This document shows, piece after piece, positions 8,943-16,770 of a DNA stretch of 49,317 bases. The notes under the pieces were generated by a model. The model was not told the DNA's origin and did no database searches. It saw only the letters and a program-made list of their open reading frames with translations. Position 1 is the stretch's first letter, and each line of letters starts with the position of its first letter. Both the position numbers and the translations under genes were made by a program. The DNA lies in NCBI RefSeq assembly GCF_018860585.1, contig NZ_JAHKPR010000029.1, positions 228,352 to 277,668 of the forward strand, in the 5' to 3' direction. This DNA is from Colwellia sp. E2M01 (GTDB lineage Bacteria > Pseudomonadota > Gammaproteobacteria > Enterobacterales > Alteromonadaceae).

Positions 8943-9103
8943 AACACCGAGCTATCACAGCTAACATGAATTGAATGCCATTTAGCATTCAATTCATCAT
9001 GTTGTGATATGCCGTAGCTAAATCCTTAAATAGTTAATATCTAAGGTTTAGTTGCCAGGGTTAACAAGGAAACGCGTTAGCCTCCCGACATTTGGAAAGG
9101 TGA
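8943..9103 (+). promoter_or_regulatory. Moco RNA motif (molybdenum cofactor riboswitch)
   Basis: The leader of moaA. The 3' part contains the conserved blocks CCAGGG, AAGGAAACGCG, GCCTCCCGAC and GGAAAGGTG, in the order and spacing I know from the Moco motif of gammaproteobacterial moaA leaders. The 5' part has a long near-perfect hairpin (TCACAGCTAACATGAATTG with its complement, about 8954-9007) and a second stem (CTAAATCCTTA with TAAGGTTTAG, about 9018-9050). The last block includes the moaA ribosome site, so ligand-dependent occlusion of translation is plausible. Exact ends are approximate. Confidence 0.85.
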
Positions 9104-9104
9104 C

Positions 9105-10076
9105 ATGTTAACAGACAACTTTGGCCGTAGGTTCTCATACCTGCGCCTTTCAATTACTGACGTTTGCAATTTCAGTTGCACTTACTGTTTGCCCGATGGT
9201 TATCAGTGTGATCAACCGCGTGATTTTTTATCCATTCCTGAAATAAAGCGTATTGCTAAAGGCTTTGCGGAATTAGGTACCGAAAAAATACGTATAACTG
9301 GTGGTGAACCGGCCCTACGTAAAGACTTACCTGAAATTATTCGTATTTGTAAAGAAACTCACGGCATTAAAAAAGTCGCGATTACTAGCAATGGTTTCAA
9401 ACTGCCTGAGCATTTACCACAATGGCTAGATGCCGGGATTGACGCGATTAATATCAGTATAGATAGCTTAGATCCGCGGCAATTTCACGCTATCACAGGT
9501 CACGACAAGCTCAACACGATTCTTGAAGGTATTGATATGGCTGTCGCTGATGGTAGAGCTTCAGTGAAAGTAAATACGGTATTAATGCGTGAGTACAGTG
9601 GTAAAGATATTCAAAGCTTCCTCGATTGGCTTAAAGATACCCCTATTACCTTACGCTTTATCGAATTAATGCAAACTGGCGATAATAAAGCGTTTTTTGA
9701 TGCACAACATGTGCAAGGCGCACGCATTAAACAAAATTTAATTTTGGATGGTTGGCTGCCTGTTATTCAAAATAAATCTGCAGGCCCTGCGCAAGAATTT
9801 TACCACCCTGATTACCAAGGTAAAGTTGGCTTGATCATGCCTTACTCTAAAGATTTTTGTAATACTTGTAATCGCTTACGCGTAAGCTCCAGTGGCAAGT
9901 TACATTTATGCCTGTTTGGTGAACAAGGTTTATCGTTACGAGAAGAATTGCAAAGTGATGATCTTGTACCTTTACAGCAGAAAATTGTCTCCTTACTTGA
10001 CGATAAAAAAGCCACACACTTTTTACATGAAAAGTTAACAGGGGCGACTAAACACCTTGCCATGCTTGGAGGTTAA
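9105..10076 (+). CDS. moaA: GTP 3',8-cyclase MoaA
   Basis: Radical-SAM enzyme that turns GTP into 3',8-cyclo-GTP, the first step to molybdopterin. It has the N-terminal 4Fe-4S motif CNFSCTYC (about residues 21-28), SAM-binding ITGGEPALRKDL, the C-terminal cluster CNTCNRLR...CLFG, and the functional di-glycine tail LGG. The 323 residues are normal. It is the first gene of the moa-mob-mod operon and is preceded by the Moco riboswitch, with GGAAAGG as ribosome site. Confidence 0.98.
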   Translation: MLTDNFGRRFSYLRLSITDVCNFSCTYCLPDGYQCDQPRDFLSIPEIKRIAKGFAELGTEKIRITGGEPALRKDLPEIIRICKETHGIKKVAITSNGFKLPEHLPQWLDAGIDAINISIDSLDPRQFHAITGHDKLNTILEGIDMAVADGRASVKVNTVLMREYSGKDIQSFLDWLKDTPITLRFIELMQTGDNKAFFDAQHVQGARIKQNLILDGWLPVIQNKSAGPAQEFYHPDYQGKVGLIMPYSKDFCNTCNRLRVSSSGKLHLCLFGEQGLSLREELQSDDLVPLQQKIVSLLDDKKATHFLHEKLTGATKHLAMLGG

Positions 10077-10080
10077 CTAG

Positions 10081-10746
10081 ATGAATACTTCAGCGAATAG
10101 CCCAATAGATTGTTTAGGAGTCATTCTCGCAGGTGGTTTATCTTCTCGCATGGGACAAGATAAAGCGCAATTAACACGCGATTCAGTTAATGGTAACTCA
10201 GCTCAAAGTATGCTGGATTTTTCTAAACAGTTACTACTTGATGCAGGTATTTCAACTGTTGTGATCAGTGGAGACCAACATCAGATCCCTGATTTATTAC
10301 CACAATCGGGTCCTGTTGGCGGCATTTATAGTGTATTAAACCATTACCTCAAGCAATATCCTGAACATTTACAGCCCAAGTCATTGCTCATATTACCGGT
10401 AGATTTACCATTAATGACCGCATCGGCCATTGCTGAGTTACGTCTAAAAGGAGAGCTAAGTCAAAAAGCGACTTTTTTTAGTGACACGCAACAACAAGCG
10501 CATCATATTCCACTCTTTTTACCTAATAACGCATTTTTACATAACTTTTTAAGCCAAGCTTTTAAGCAAGAAAGTTTACTTACTAACAGCAACGGCATTA
10601 ATAACAGTAAAAAAAGTGCACCTTCAGTAAGGTCAATGTTAGCGCAAGTACCTCATCAAAACATTGTTAATAAAAGTGCTCACCATACACTTTTTAATAC
10701 CAATACACCTGAGCAATGGCAGCAAGCACAGCAGAAAATCAAATAA
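10081..10746 (+). CDS. mobA: Molybdenum cofactor guanylyltransferase MobA
   Basis: Transfers GMP to Mo-molybdopterin, making the bis-MGD form used by DMSO-reductase-type enzymes. It has the nucleotide-binding loop LAGGLSSRMGQDKA (about residues 16-29), GPVGGIYSVL and the LPVDLPLM acidic motif, and ends with the typical FNTNTPEQW. At 221 residues it is somewhat longer than E. coli MobA (194), with a polar insert near 160-185. It starts 4 bp after moaA, so translation is probably coupled. Its presence implies bis-MGD enzymes in this organism. Confidence 0.94.
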   Translation: MNTSANSPIDCLGVILAGGLSSRMGQDKAQLTRDSVNGNSAQSMLDFSKQLLLDAGISTVVISGDQHQIPDLLPQSGPVGGIYSVLNHYLKQYPEHLQPKSLLILPVDLPLMTASAIAELRLKGELSQKATFFSDTQQQAHHIPLFLPNNAFLHNFLSQAFKQESLLTNSNGINNSKKSAPSVRSMLAQVPHQNIVNKSAHHTLFNTNTPEQWQQAQQKIK

Positions 10747-10800
10747 CATTTTTACATAAAATTTATAATTTTAATCTCGATTTAGTAAAGGATAAACCTA

Positions 10801-11342
10801 TGTCAGGACATGGCGGCAAACAATTCATACCTTTAAATATCGCTGTTTTAACAGTGTCAGATACACGTACCGAAGAAAACGATACTTCAGGTCAAGCCCT
10901 CGTTGAGCGTTTAACCGAAACGGGGCATAACTTAGCTGACAAAGCGATTGTTATTGATGATGTATATCAATTACGCGCGCAAGTATCTAAGTGGATAGCT
11001 GACGATAACATTCAAGTAATTATCTCTACAGGCGGTACAGGCTTTACTGCTCGTGATAATACACCTGAGGCTTTAACACCTTTATTTGATAAAGATATTG
11101 AAGGCTTTGGCGAAGTATTTCGCTACATATCATTAGGTGAAATAGGCACCTCAACTATTCAGTCGCGTGCTTTTGGCGGCATTGCTAATAAAACCGTAGT
11201 ACTTTGCGTTCCGGGTTCAACCAATGCTTGCAAAACAGCATGGGACAAAGTGATTAAAGAACAGTTAGATAACAGCCATCGTCCATGTAATTTTGTTCCT
11301 CACCTTAACTTGAATGAAACGCAATGTGAGACTCGCGGCTAA
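10801..11342 (+). CDS. moaB: Molybdenum cofactor biosynthesis protein MoaB
   Basis: MoaB/Mog-type molybdopterin adenylyltransferase family protein of about 180 residues. The start at 10801 (MSGHGGKQF) has AAAGGA at ribosome-site distance; an upstream in-frame ATG would overlap mobA and lacks such a site. Motifs: [34 protein letters not shown] and [16 protein letters not shown], all family hallmarks. Its stop codon overlaps the moaC start (TAATG). Confidence 0.93.
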
Positions 11343-11851
11343 TGAGTAATCCAACAATAGAAAATACCACACCAGAGCTAAGCCACCTTAACCAACAAGG
11401 TGAAGCTAATATGGTTGATGTAACTGAAAAAGCCATGACCTCACGCACGGCAACCGCACAAGGGTTGATTAAAATGAACCGTGCTACTTTTGAGTTAATT
11501 ACCACAGGTAAGCATAAAAAAGGTGATGTGTTTGCCGTTGCGCGTATTGCGGGCATTCAAGCTGCTAAAAAATGCAGTGACTTAATACCTTTATGTCACC
11601 CGTTAATGCTAAGTAAAGTACAAGTAGATTTCACCCTTGATGATGAAAACAGCCAAGTACAAGTTAACAGCTTATGCCGTTTAACTGGCCAAACAGGGGT
11701 TGAAATGGAAGCATTAACCGCGGTATCTATTGCTTGTTTAACCTTATTTGATATGTGTAAAGCCGCTGATCCTGCGATGGTCATTCACGGTATTGAAGTA
11801 TTAACTAAAGAAGGCGGTAAATCAGGTCACTGGCAAACACCATCAGCTTAA
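11342..11851 (+). CDS. moaC: Cyclic pyranopterin monophosphate synthase MoaC
   Basis: Converts 3',8-cyclo-GTP to cyclic pyranopterin monophosphate, completing the first stage with MoaA. Seen: [18 protein letters not shown] near residue 21, [18 protein letters not shown] with the conserved His, and [21 protein letters not shown]. The 169 residues, including a short N-terminal extension, fit. The ATG overlaps the moaB stop. Confidence 0.96.
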   Translation: MSNPTIENTTPELSHLNQQGEANMVDVTEKAMTSRTATAQGLIKMNRATFELITTGKHKKGDVFAVARIAGIQAAKKCSDLIPLCHPLMLSKVQVDFTLDDENSQVQVNSLCRLTGQTGVEMEALTAVSIACLTLFDMCKAADPAMVIHGIEVLTKEGGKSGHWQTPSA

Positions 11852-11865
11852 GGCAATTTAGGTAT

Positions 11866-11893
11866 TAGGTTTTAGGTACTAGGTTTTAGGTAC
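11866..11893 (+). repeat. Short tandem repeat between moaC and moaD
   Basis: Two perfect abutting copies of TAGGTTTTAGGTAC (11866-11879, 11880-11893), followed by an inverted-repeat-like GAGCCTAGCTCCTA and a diverged CTAGGTTTTAA (11920-11930). It fills most of the 98-bp gap in an otherwise tightly packed operon. Confidence 0.8.
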
Positions 11894-11949
11894 TAGAGCC
11901 TAGCTCCTAATTCCTAGTTTCTAGGTTTTAATTAAATTTTGAGATTATT

Positions 11950-12198
11950 ATGATTAACATTGTATTTTTTGCCGCCCTTAGAGAACAACTTGATTGTGAG
12001 CAACTGTCAATTTCAGCGGATAAGGTAAAAACGGTTGCAGATATCAAACAGCTATTAAGCGATAAAAATGAGCAATGGTTAAAAACCTTTAGTAATAGCT
12101 CGTTACTATCTGCCGTCAATCACGACATGGTAAATAGCGAACACTTGGTAAAATCAGGTGACGAAGTAGCTTTTTTCCCTCCCGTGACAGGCGGTTAA
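11950..12198 (+). CDS. moaD: Molybdopterin synthase sulfur-carrier subunit MoaD
   Basis: An 82-residue ubiquitin-like protein ending in the essential Gly-Gly (FFPPVTGG), which MoeB adenylylates and which is then thiocarboxylated. The N-terminus MINIVFFAALREQL is the usual MoaD start. It works with MoaE, whose gene follows by 23-47 bp depending on the start. Confidence 0.95.
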   Translation: MINIVFFAALREQLDCEQLSISADKVKTVADIKQLLSDKNEQWLKTFSNSSLLSAVNHDMVNSEHLVKSGDEVAFFPPVTGG

Positions 12199-12245
12199 TA
12201 CCCGTTAATTAATAGCGACTGATGCCAGATAATAGCGAAATAATT

Positions 12246-12728
12246 ATGACTAATAGAAACGAACGCCAAGAAATATCCATTCAACAGCAAGATTTTAGCT
12301 TGGCTGACGAAGTGGCTTTGCTCGAACAAAACAACCCAACCGATGGTGCTGTCGTTACTTTTACAGGAAGAGTACGTAATAACAATAATGGCAATTCAGT
12401 TACCACCTTAACGCTAGAGCATTATCCTGGGATGACTGAAAAATCGCTCGCCAAGATCATTGCGCAAGCCAAAGAGCGTTGGAATATAGGTCGAGTCAAA
12501 GTAATTCATCGAATTGGCGAGTTGAGCATTGGCGATCAAATCGTCTTTGTTGGCGTTACCAGTAAACATCGTCAAGACGCTTTTGCCGCCAATGAGTTTA
12601 TTATGGATTACTTAAAAGTCAGCGCCCCGTTCTGGAAAAAAGAACGTATAAATAATGACGGTAAAACCACCGAAAGTTGGTTAGATGCAAAAAGCACAGA
12701 TACCGATAAAGCGGATCTTTGGGGCTAG
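12246..12728 (+). CDS. moaE: Molybdopterin synthase catalytic subunit MoaE
   Basis: Catalytic half of molybdopterin synthase. The start is placed at 12246 (MTNRNERQE) by alignment with the usual N-terminus; an ATG at 12222 would add 8 residues, and neither has a strong ribosome site. Conserved: GAVVTFTGRVRNNN, LTLEHYPGMTEKSL, RVKVIHRIGELSIGD, FAANEFIMDYLKVSAPFWKKE, including the active-site Lys region. It overlaps the frame of modA if modA starts at 12685. Confidence 0.94.
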   Translation: MTNRNERQEISIQQQDFSLADEVALLEQNNPTDGAVVTFTGRVRNNNNGNSVTTLTLEHYPGMTEKSLAKIIAQAKERWNIGRVKVIHRIGELSIGDQIVFVGVTSKHRQDAFAANEFIMDYLKVSAPFWKKERINNDGKTTESWLDAKSTDTDKADLWG

Positions 12729-12729
12729 C

Positions 12730-13632
12730 GTGTTACGTTTATTATCAGTTATTTATAGTTTCAGCTTATTTTCTGTAATTCTAATTAACAACCAAAGTGC
12801 ACAGGCTAATGAAAATAACGTAGCTAACATAAATAATAATACGCCACTACGAGTTGCTGTAGCCGCTAATTTCACCCTGGTACTTAACGCTTTACTCGAA
12901 GACTTTAACAAGCAAACCGGTATAACCACGCAAGTTATCAGCGGCGCTAGTGGCGCACTTTTTTTACAAATAAAACACGGTGCGCCGTTTGATGTTTTTC
13001 TTAGTGCTGATAGTCGCCGTCCACAAGCATTAGAGCAAGCAAAGCTTACTGTAAAAAATAGTCGAGAAACTTACGCCATTGGCCAGTTAGCTTATTATTC
13101 TTCAAGCACTAAAAATACAAGTATTAGCACTTCTAACCCTACCGAGAGCTCAGCTAAAAGCTCTATAGCCAACAACACAGTTTTAAGTAAACAACAATTA
13201 CAAGACGTACTCACTGCGGCAGCAGCTTCGCGTTTTGCTATCGCTAATCCTGATATTGCTCCCTACGGCAAAGCTGCCAAAGAAACGTTAATCTCTTTAG
13301 GGTTATGGCAAGCTTATCAGCCACAGTTAATAACAGGGGTTAATATCGGGCAGACCTTTAGCCAAATTCGTACTAAAGCCGTGAGTCAAGGTTTGGTCGC
13401 TAATAGTCAGTTAATATTAAATGATTTATCAGGGTTTATTATTAGCAGTGATTTACATCAACCCATTGAGCAACAATTAGTGATCATTCGCGCCAGCAAA
13501 CAACAAGCGAAGGCGCAAAAATTAAAAGACTTTTTATTATCAACCGCCACTCAAGAAAACATTGTTAGTTATGGTTATGCCGCACCTGAAAAAATTTCTC
13601 GCGATATACAAAGTGAGTTAATTTCCCAATGA
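12730..13632 (+). CDS. modA: Molybdate ABC transporter substrate-binding protein ModA
   Basis: Periplasmic molybdate-binding protein. The GTG at 12730 just after moaE gives a clean signal peptide (LRLLSVIYSFSLFSVILINNQ, cleavage near SAQA); an in-frame ATG at 12685 would overlap moaE by 44 bp. Ligand-site features: VAVAANFT, SGASGALFLQIKHGAPFDVFLSADS, AIANPDIAPYGKAAKE. About 300 residues, longer than E. coli ModA because of a Ser/Asn-rich insert at about residues 125-160. Its stop overlaps modB. Confidence 0.92.
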   Translation: MLRLLSVIYSFSLFSVILINNQSAQANENNVANINNNTPLRVAVAANFTLVLNALLEDFNKQTGITTQVISGASGALFLQIKHGAPFDVFLSADSRRPQALEQAKLTVKNSRETYAIGQLAYYSSSTKNTSISTSNPTESSAKSSIANNTVLSKQQLQDVLTAAAASRFAIANPDIAPYGKAAKETLISLGLWQAYQPQLITGVNIGQTFSQIRTKAVSQGLVANSQLILNDLSGFIISSDLHQPIEQQLVIIRASKQQAKAQKLKDFLLSTATQENIVSYGYAAPEKISRDIQSELISQ

Positions 13633-14318
13633 TGAATCCTGACTTACAAGCACTTATTACCACACTGCAAATGGCGGGATTAACTACTGTTATCCTATTG
13701 ATTATAGGAACACCATTAGCTTGGTATTTAGCTAAAATGACCAGCCAATTTAAAGTGCTGCTTGAAGCCATTGTCGCCCTACCTTTAGTGTTACCACCGA
13801 CCGTACTTGGTTTTTATTTATTGATTGCATTCTCACCCGAGCATTTACCCGGACAATTATGGCAACAAGCCACAGGACAACAACTCGCTTTTAGTTTTTC
13901 GGCCATTGTTATCGGCTCCGTTTTATATTCCCTGCCCTTTGTTGTTCAGCCATTACAAAAAGCTTTTGAGCAGTTAGGCGACTCTTTATTAGAAGCGGGC
14001 TCTTTACTGGGTGCAGGCCCTATTGACCGTTTTTTCACTATTGTATTTCCACTAACCAAAGCCAGTTTTATTACCGCTGCAACATTAGGCTTTGCTCATA
14101 CCGTTGGTGAATTTGGCGTTATATTAATGATAGGTGGCAATATTCCTGGTGAAACCCGTGTATTGTCTATCGCTTTATTTGACCATGTTGAAGCCTTTGA
14201 TTATGCCCGAGCTCATATACTCTCTATCGGTTTGTTAATCGGCTCTATGTTGTTATTGGCGGCTATTTATTGGTTAAATTTACCCAAAAAAGCTAAACGC
14301 AAAAGCAGGGTTAACTAA
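13629..14318 (+). CDS. modB: Molybdate ABC transporter permease ModB
   Basis: Inner-membrane channel of the molybdate importer with five predicted helices. The EAGSLLGAGPIDRFFTIVFPL loop is the cytoplasmic coupling motif that docks with ModC, and LPLVLPPTVLGFYLL is the signature of ModB-type permeases. The 229 residues are normal. ATGATG at 13629 overlaps the modA stop; either ATG could be used. Its last base overlaps the modC start. Confidence 0.95.
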   Translation: MMNPDLQALITTLQMAGLTTVILLIIGTPLAWYLAKMTSQFKVLLEAIVALPLVLPPTVLGFYLLIAFSPEHLPGQLWQQATGQQLAFSFSAIVIGSVLYSLPFVVQPLQKAFEQLGDSLLEAGSLLGAGPIDRFFTIVFPLTKASFITAATLGFAHTVGEFGVILMIGGNIPGETRVLSIALFDHVEAFDYARAHILSIGLLIGSMLLLAAIYWLNLPKKAKRKSRVN

Positions 14319-15436
14319 TGAAGAATAAAGAGGCACAGCTTGATATCAATATCAGCGTCAGTTACTCCAACTTTAACTTAGACATTAACCAAATCATGCC
14401 CTTAAACGGTATCACCGGTATTTTTGGTCATTCCGCCTCAGGTAAATCAACCCTATTGCGTGCCATTGCCGGCTTAGAAAAAAATTTATCAGGTGCTATT
14501 AAGTTAAGCGACTCCCAGCTAGTAGACACAGAGCAAGGTACCTACCTTAAACCTGAAGCTCGCCACGTAGGGCTAGTTTTTCAAAACAGTCGCTTGTTCG
14601 AACATTTAAGCGTGCTTGGTAACTTAGAGTATGCCGCTAAACGTTGTAAAAATAGTCAGCTTGATATTAATGATATTATCGAATTAACTAAACTAAAACC
14701 TTTACTTAATAATCACGTTAATCAACTCTCGGGCGGACAACAACAACGCGTTGCATTAGCCAGAGCAATACTTGCTGAGCCTAAATTATTGTTACTTGAT
14801 GAGCCGTTAAGTGCCCTTGATCAACACAGTAAAAAAGCATTATTAAGTATGATGCTAACCATACAAAAGCAACTTAACTTACCTATGCTTTATGTCAGTC
14901 ACTCCCTTGATGAACTGCAACAGGTTTGTGATAACTTGCTAATAATGTCGCAAGGAAAGATCGTCAACTTTGGTAACATTCATCAAGTGATTCATAGCCT
15001 TAATGATTTAAAAAAAGATGATAGAGATGAAGTGACTGAACTAACAGCTCAGCAAACCAGTTTATCTTTACCAATCAAAAATGTTTGTAATGAATACGGT
15101 TTAACAAGCTTGTCGTTAAAAGACGGACAAGCAATTTATCTTGATTGTGATGACAGCTACAATAAAAAAACAGAGCAACTACGCTGTTTTATTTTAGCAA
15201 GCGATATTAGTATTACTTTAACTGAGCCAGTTAACAGCTCTATTGTTAATCATCTGTTGGGCACGATTGTATGCATTCAGCAAAATAAAAATAAAGTATT
15301 GTTAACGGTAGAATGTGGTAAGCAAGACTTCTTTGTTACTATCAGTTCCTTTTCTCAACAAAAACTATCACTTAAAATACAACAGCAGGTATATTTACAG
15401 TTTAAAGCCAGTGCCGTGCGTACTTTTATTCATTAA
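14318..15436 (+). CDS. modC: Molybdate ABC transporter ATPase ModC
   Basis: Energises ModB. Walker A GHSASGKST (about residues 37-45), Q-loop VFQNSRLFEHLSV, signature LSGGQQQRVALARA, Walker B LLLLDEP and switch YVSHSLDE are all present. The C-terminal roughly 130 residues form the MOP/TOBE region that binds molybdate and feeds back on transport. The 372 residues match ModC. No intergenic space to modB. Confidence 0.95.
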   Translation: MKNKEAQLDINISVSYSNFNLDINQIMPLNGITGIFGHSASGKSTLLRAIAGLEKNLSGAIKLSDSQLVDTEQGTYLKPEARHVGLVFQNSRLFEHLSVLGNLEYAAKRCKNSQLDINDIIELTKLKPLLNNHVNQLSGGQQQRVALARAILAEPKLLLLDEPLSALDQHSKKALLSMMLTIQKQLNLPMLYVSHSLDELQQVCDNLLIMSQGKIVNFGNIHQVIHSLNDLKKDDRDEVTELTAQQTSLSLPIKNVCNEYGLTSLSLKDGQAIYLDCDDSYNKKTEQLRCFILASDISITLTEPVNSSIVNHLLGTIVCIQQNKNKVLLTVECGKQDFFVTISSFSQQKLSLKIQQQVYLQFKASAVRTFIH

Positions 15437-15486
15437 CGTTATAACTACATCATCCCGTTTAACCACTTAAATAATCAGGAAAATTA

Positions 15487-16251
15487 GTGTTAAGTAATCA
15501 AGAACAACTCAAATATTCTCGCCAAATCATGCTCGATAAAATAGGCGACAAAGGTCAGCTAGCATTACGCAATGCCAAGGTACTGATTTTAGGGGTTGGC
15601 GGTTTAGGTAATCCTGCCAGTTTATATTTAGCCGCAGCAGGTGTTGGTACGCTGTATATTGCCGATGGTGATAATATTGAAATCAGCAACTTACCACGAC
15701 AAGTATTATTTAGTGAAGATGATATTAATGAAAATAAAGCTGATACCGCAGCCGAGAAACTACAACAGCAATTTCCTGATACCACCATTGAAGCAATTGA
15801 TGAAATGCTAGATGTTGAGTTATGTGACTATTACCTACCCCAAGTTGATTTAGTTCTCGATTGCTCTGATAACATTCAAACACGATACCTTATTAACCAA
15901 GCGTGTATACAGCACAAAACGCCATTAATTGTCGGTGCTGCTACAGGGTTTGACGGCCAACAAATCACCATTGATCCTCGTGATAAAAACAGCGCCTGTT
16001 ATCATTGTTTATTTCCCGCGGCAGAAAAAGCGCCAGCAAATAACTGTCAAACCGTTGGTATTATCGGCCCTGTATTAGCTATGATTGCAGGCATGCAAAG
16101 CTTACAAGCAATTAAGTTATTAACGGGCAATGAAGTACAAATTAATCAATTAAATTTACTCGACGGTTTAGCTAATAAATGGCAACAATTTAATATGAAA
16201 AAACAACAGAACTGTACAGTTTGTGGTAGTAAAGCAGCATTGAAAAAGTAA
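15487..16251 (+). CDS. moeB: MoaD adenylyltransferase MoeB (HesA/ThiF family)
   Basis: Adenylylates the C-terminal glycine of MoaD before sulfur transfer. It starts with GTG at 15487 (AGGAAA upstream). The ATP-binding LILGVGGLGNPASLYLAAAGVG (residues about 31-52), NLPRQVLF, DCSDNIQTRYLIN, and the two Cys pairs CYHC and CTVC that hold structural zinc are all seen. ThiF is a paralogous alternative, but the position at the end of the moa/mod operon supports MoeB. Confidence 0.93.
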   Translation: MLSNQEQLKYSRQIMLDKIGDKGQLALRNAKVLILGVGGLGNPASLYLAAAGVGTLYIADGDNIEISNLPRQVLFSEDDINENKADTAAEKLQQQFPDTTIEAIDEMLDVELCDYYLPQVDLVLDCSDNIQTRYLINQACIQHKTPLIVGAATGFDGQQITIDPRDKNSACYHCLFPAAEKAPANNCQTVGIIGPVLAMIAGMQSLQAIKLLTGNEVQINQLNLLDGLANKWQQFNMKKQQNCTVCGSKAALKK

Positions 16252-16279
16252 ACATATAAGGACTTAGTAAGGAAATAAC

Positions 16280-16732
16280 ATGATTGAAGCCGTGTCGAAA
16301 GAAAATATTAAAGCCGTATTACCCTTAATTCGCGCCTATCAAGAATTTTATCAAGTAGCTGATATTTGTGATAATAAAAATGCTGAGTTCTTTAGTCAAT
16401 TTAACCAATCAAGTCAGTTAGGTTGCCAGTTTATGTATAAAGAACAAGGAGAGGTTGTCGGATTCGCCACCGTTTACTTTTCTTATGCTTCAAGTATTAT
16501 TGCCAAAGTGGCGATACTTAATGATTTATACACTTTACCGAAAGCCCGTGGTAAAGGTGTTGGCAAAAAACTTATTGAGCACTGTCAAAAATATGCTGCA
16601 GCAAATAATGCAGCCAGACTACAATGGGTAACAGCACCTGACAATCAAGCAGCGCAAAAATTATATGACGCAATGAACACCAAAAAAAGCACCTGGAATT
16701 TTTACACTTATAATGGTGAGTCTATAGTTTAA
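16280..16732 (+). CDS. GNAT-family N-acetyltransferase
   Basis: A 150-residue GNAT acetyltransferase. The acetyl-CoA pyrophosphate loop is LPKARGKGVGKKLI (about residues 86-99), preceded by the beta-4 strand VAILNDLYTL and followed by NQAAQKLYDAM. The substrate is unknown. Its stop overlaps an ATG of the following peptidase frame (TAATG), which hints at a shared message. Confidence 0.9.
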   Translation: MIEAVSKENIKAVLPLIRAYQEFYQVADICDNKNAEFFSQFNQSSQLGCQFMYKEQGEVVGFATVYFSYASSIIAKVAILNDLYTLPKARGKGVGKKLIEHCQKYAAANNAARLQWVTAPDNQAAQKLYDAMNTKKSTWNFYTYNGESIV

Positions 16733-16770
16733 TGTTATCAATAAACCGCACCATAAGAACAACTAACCCA

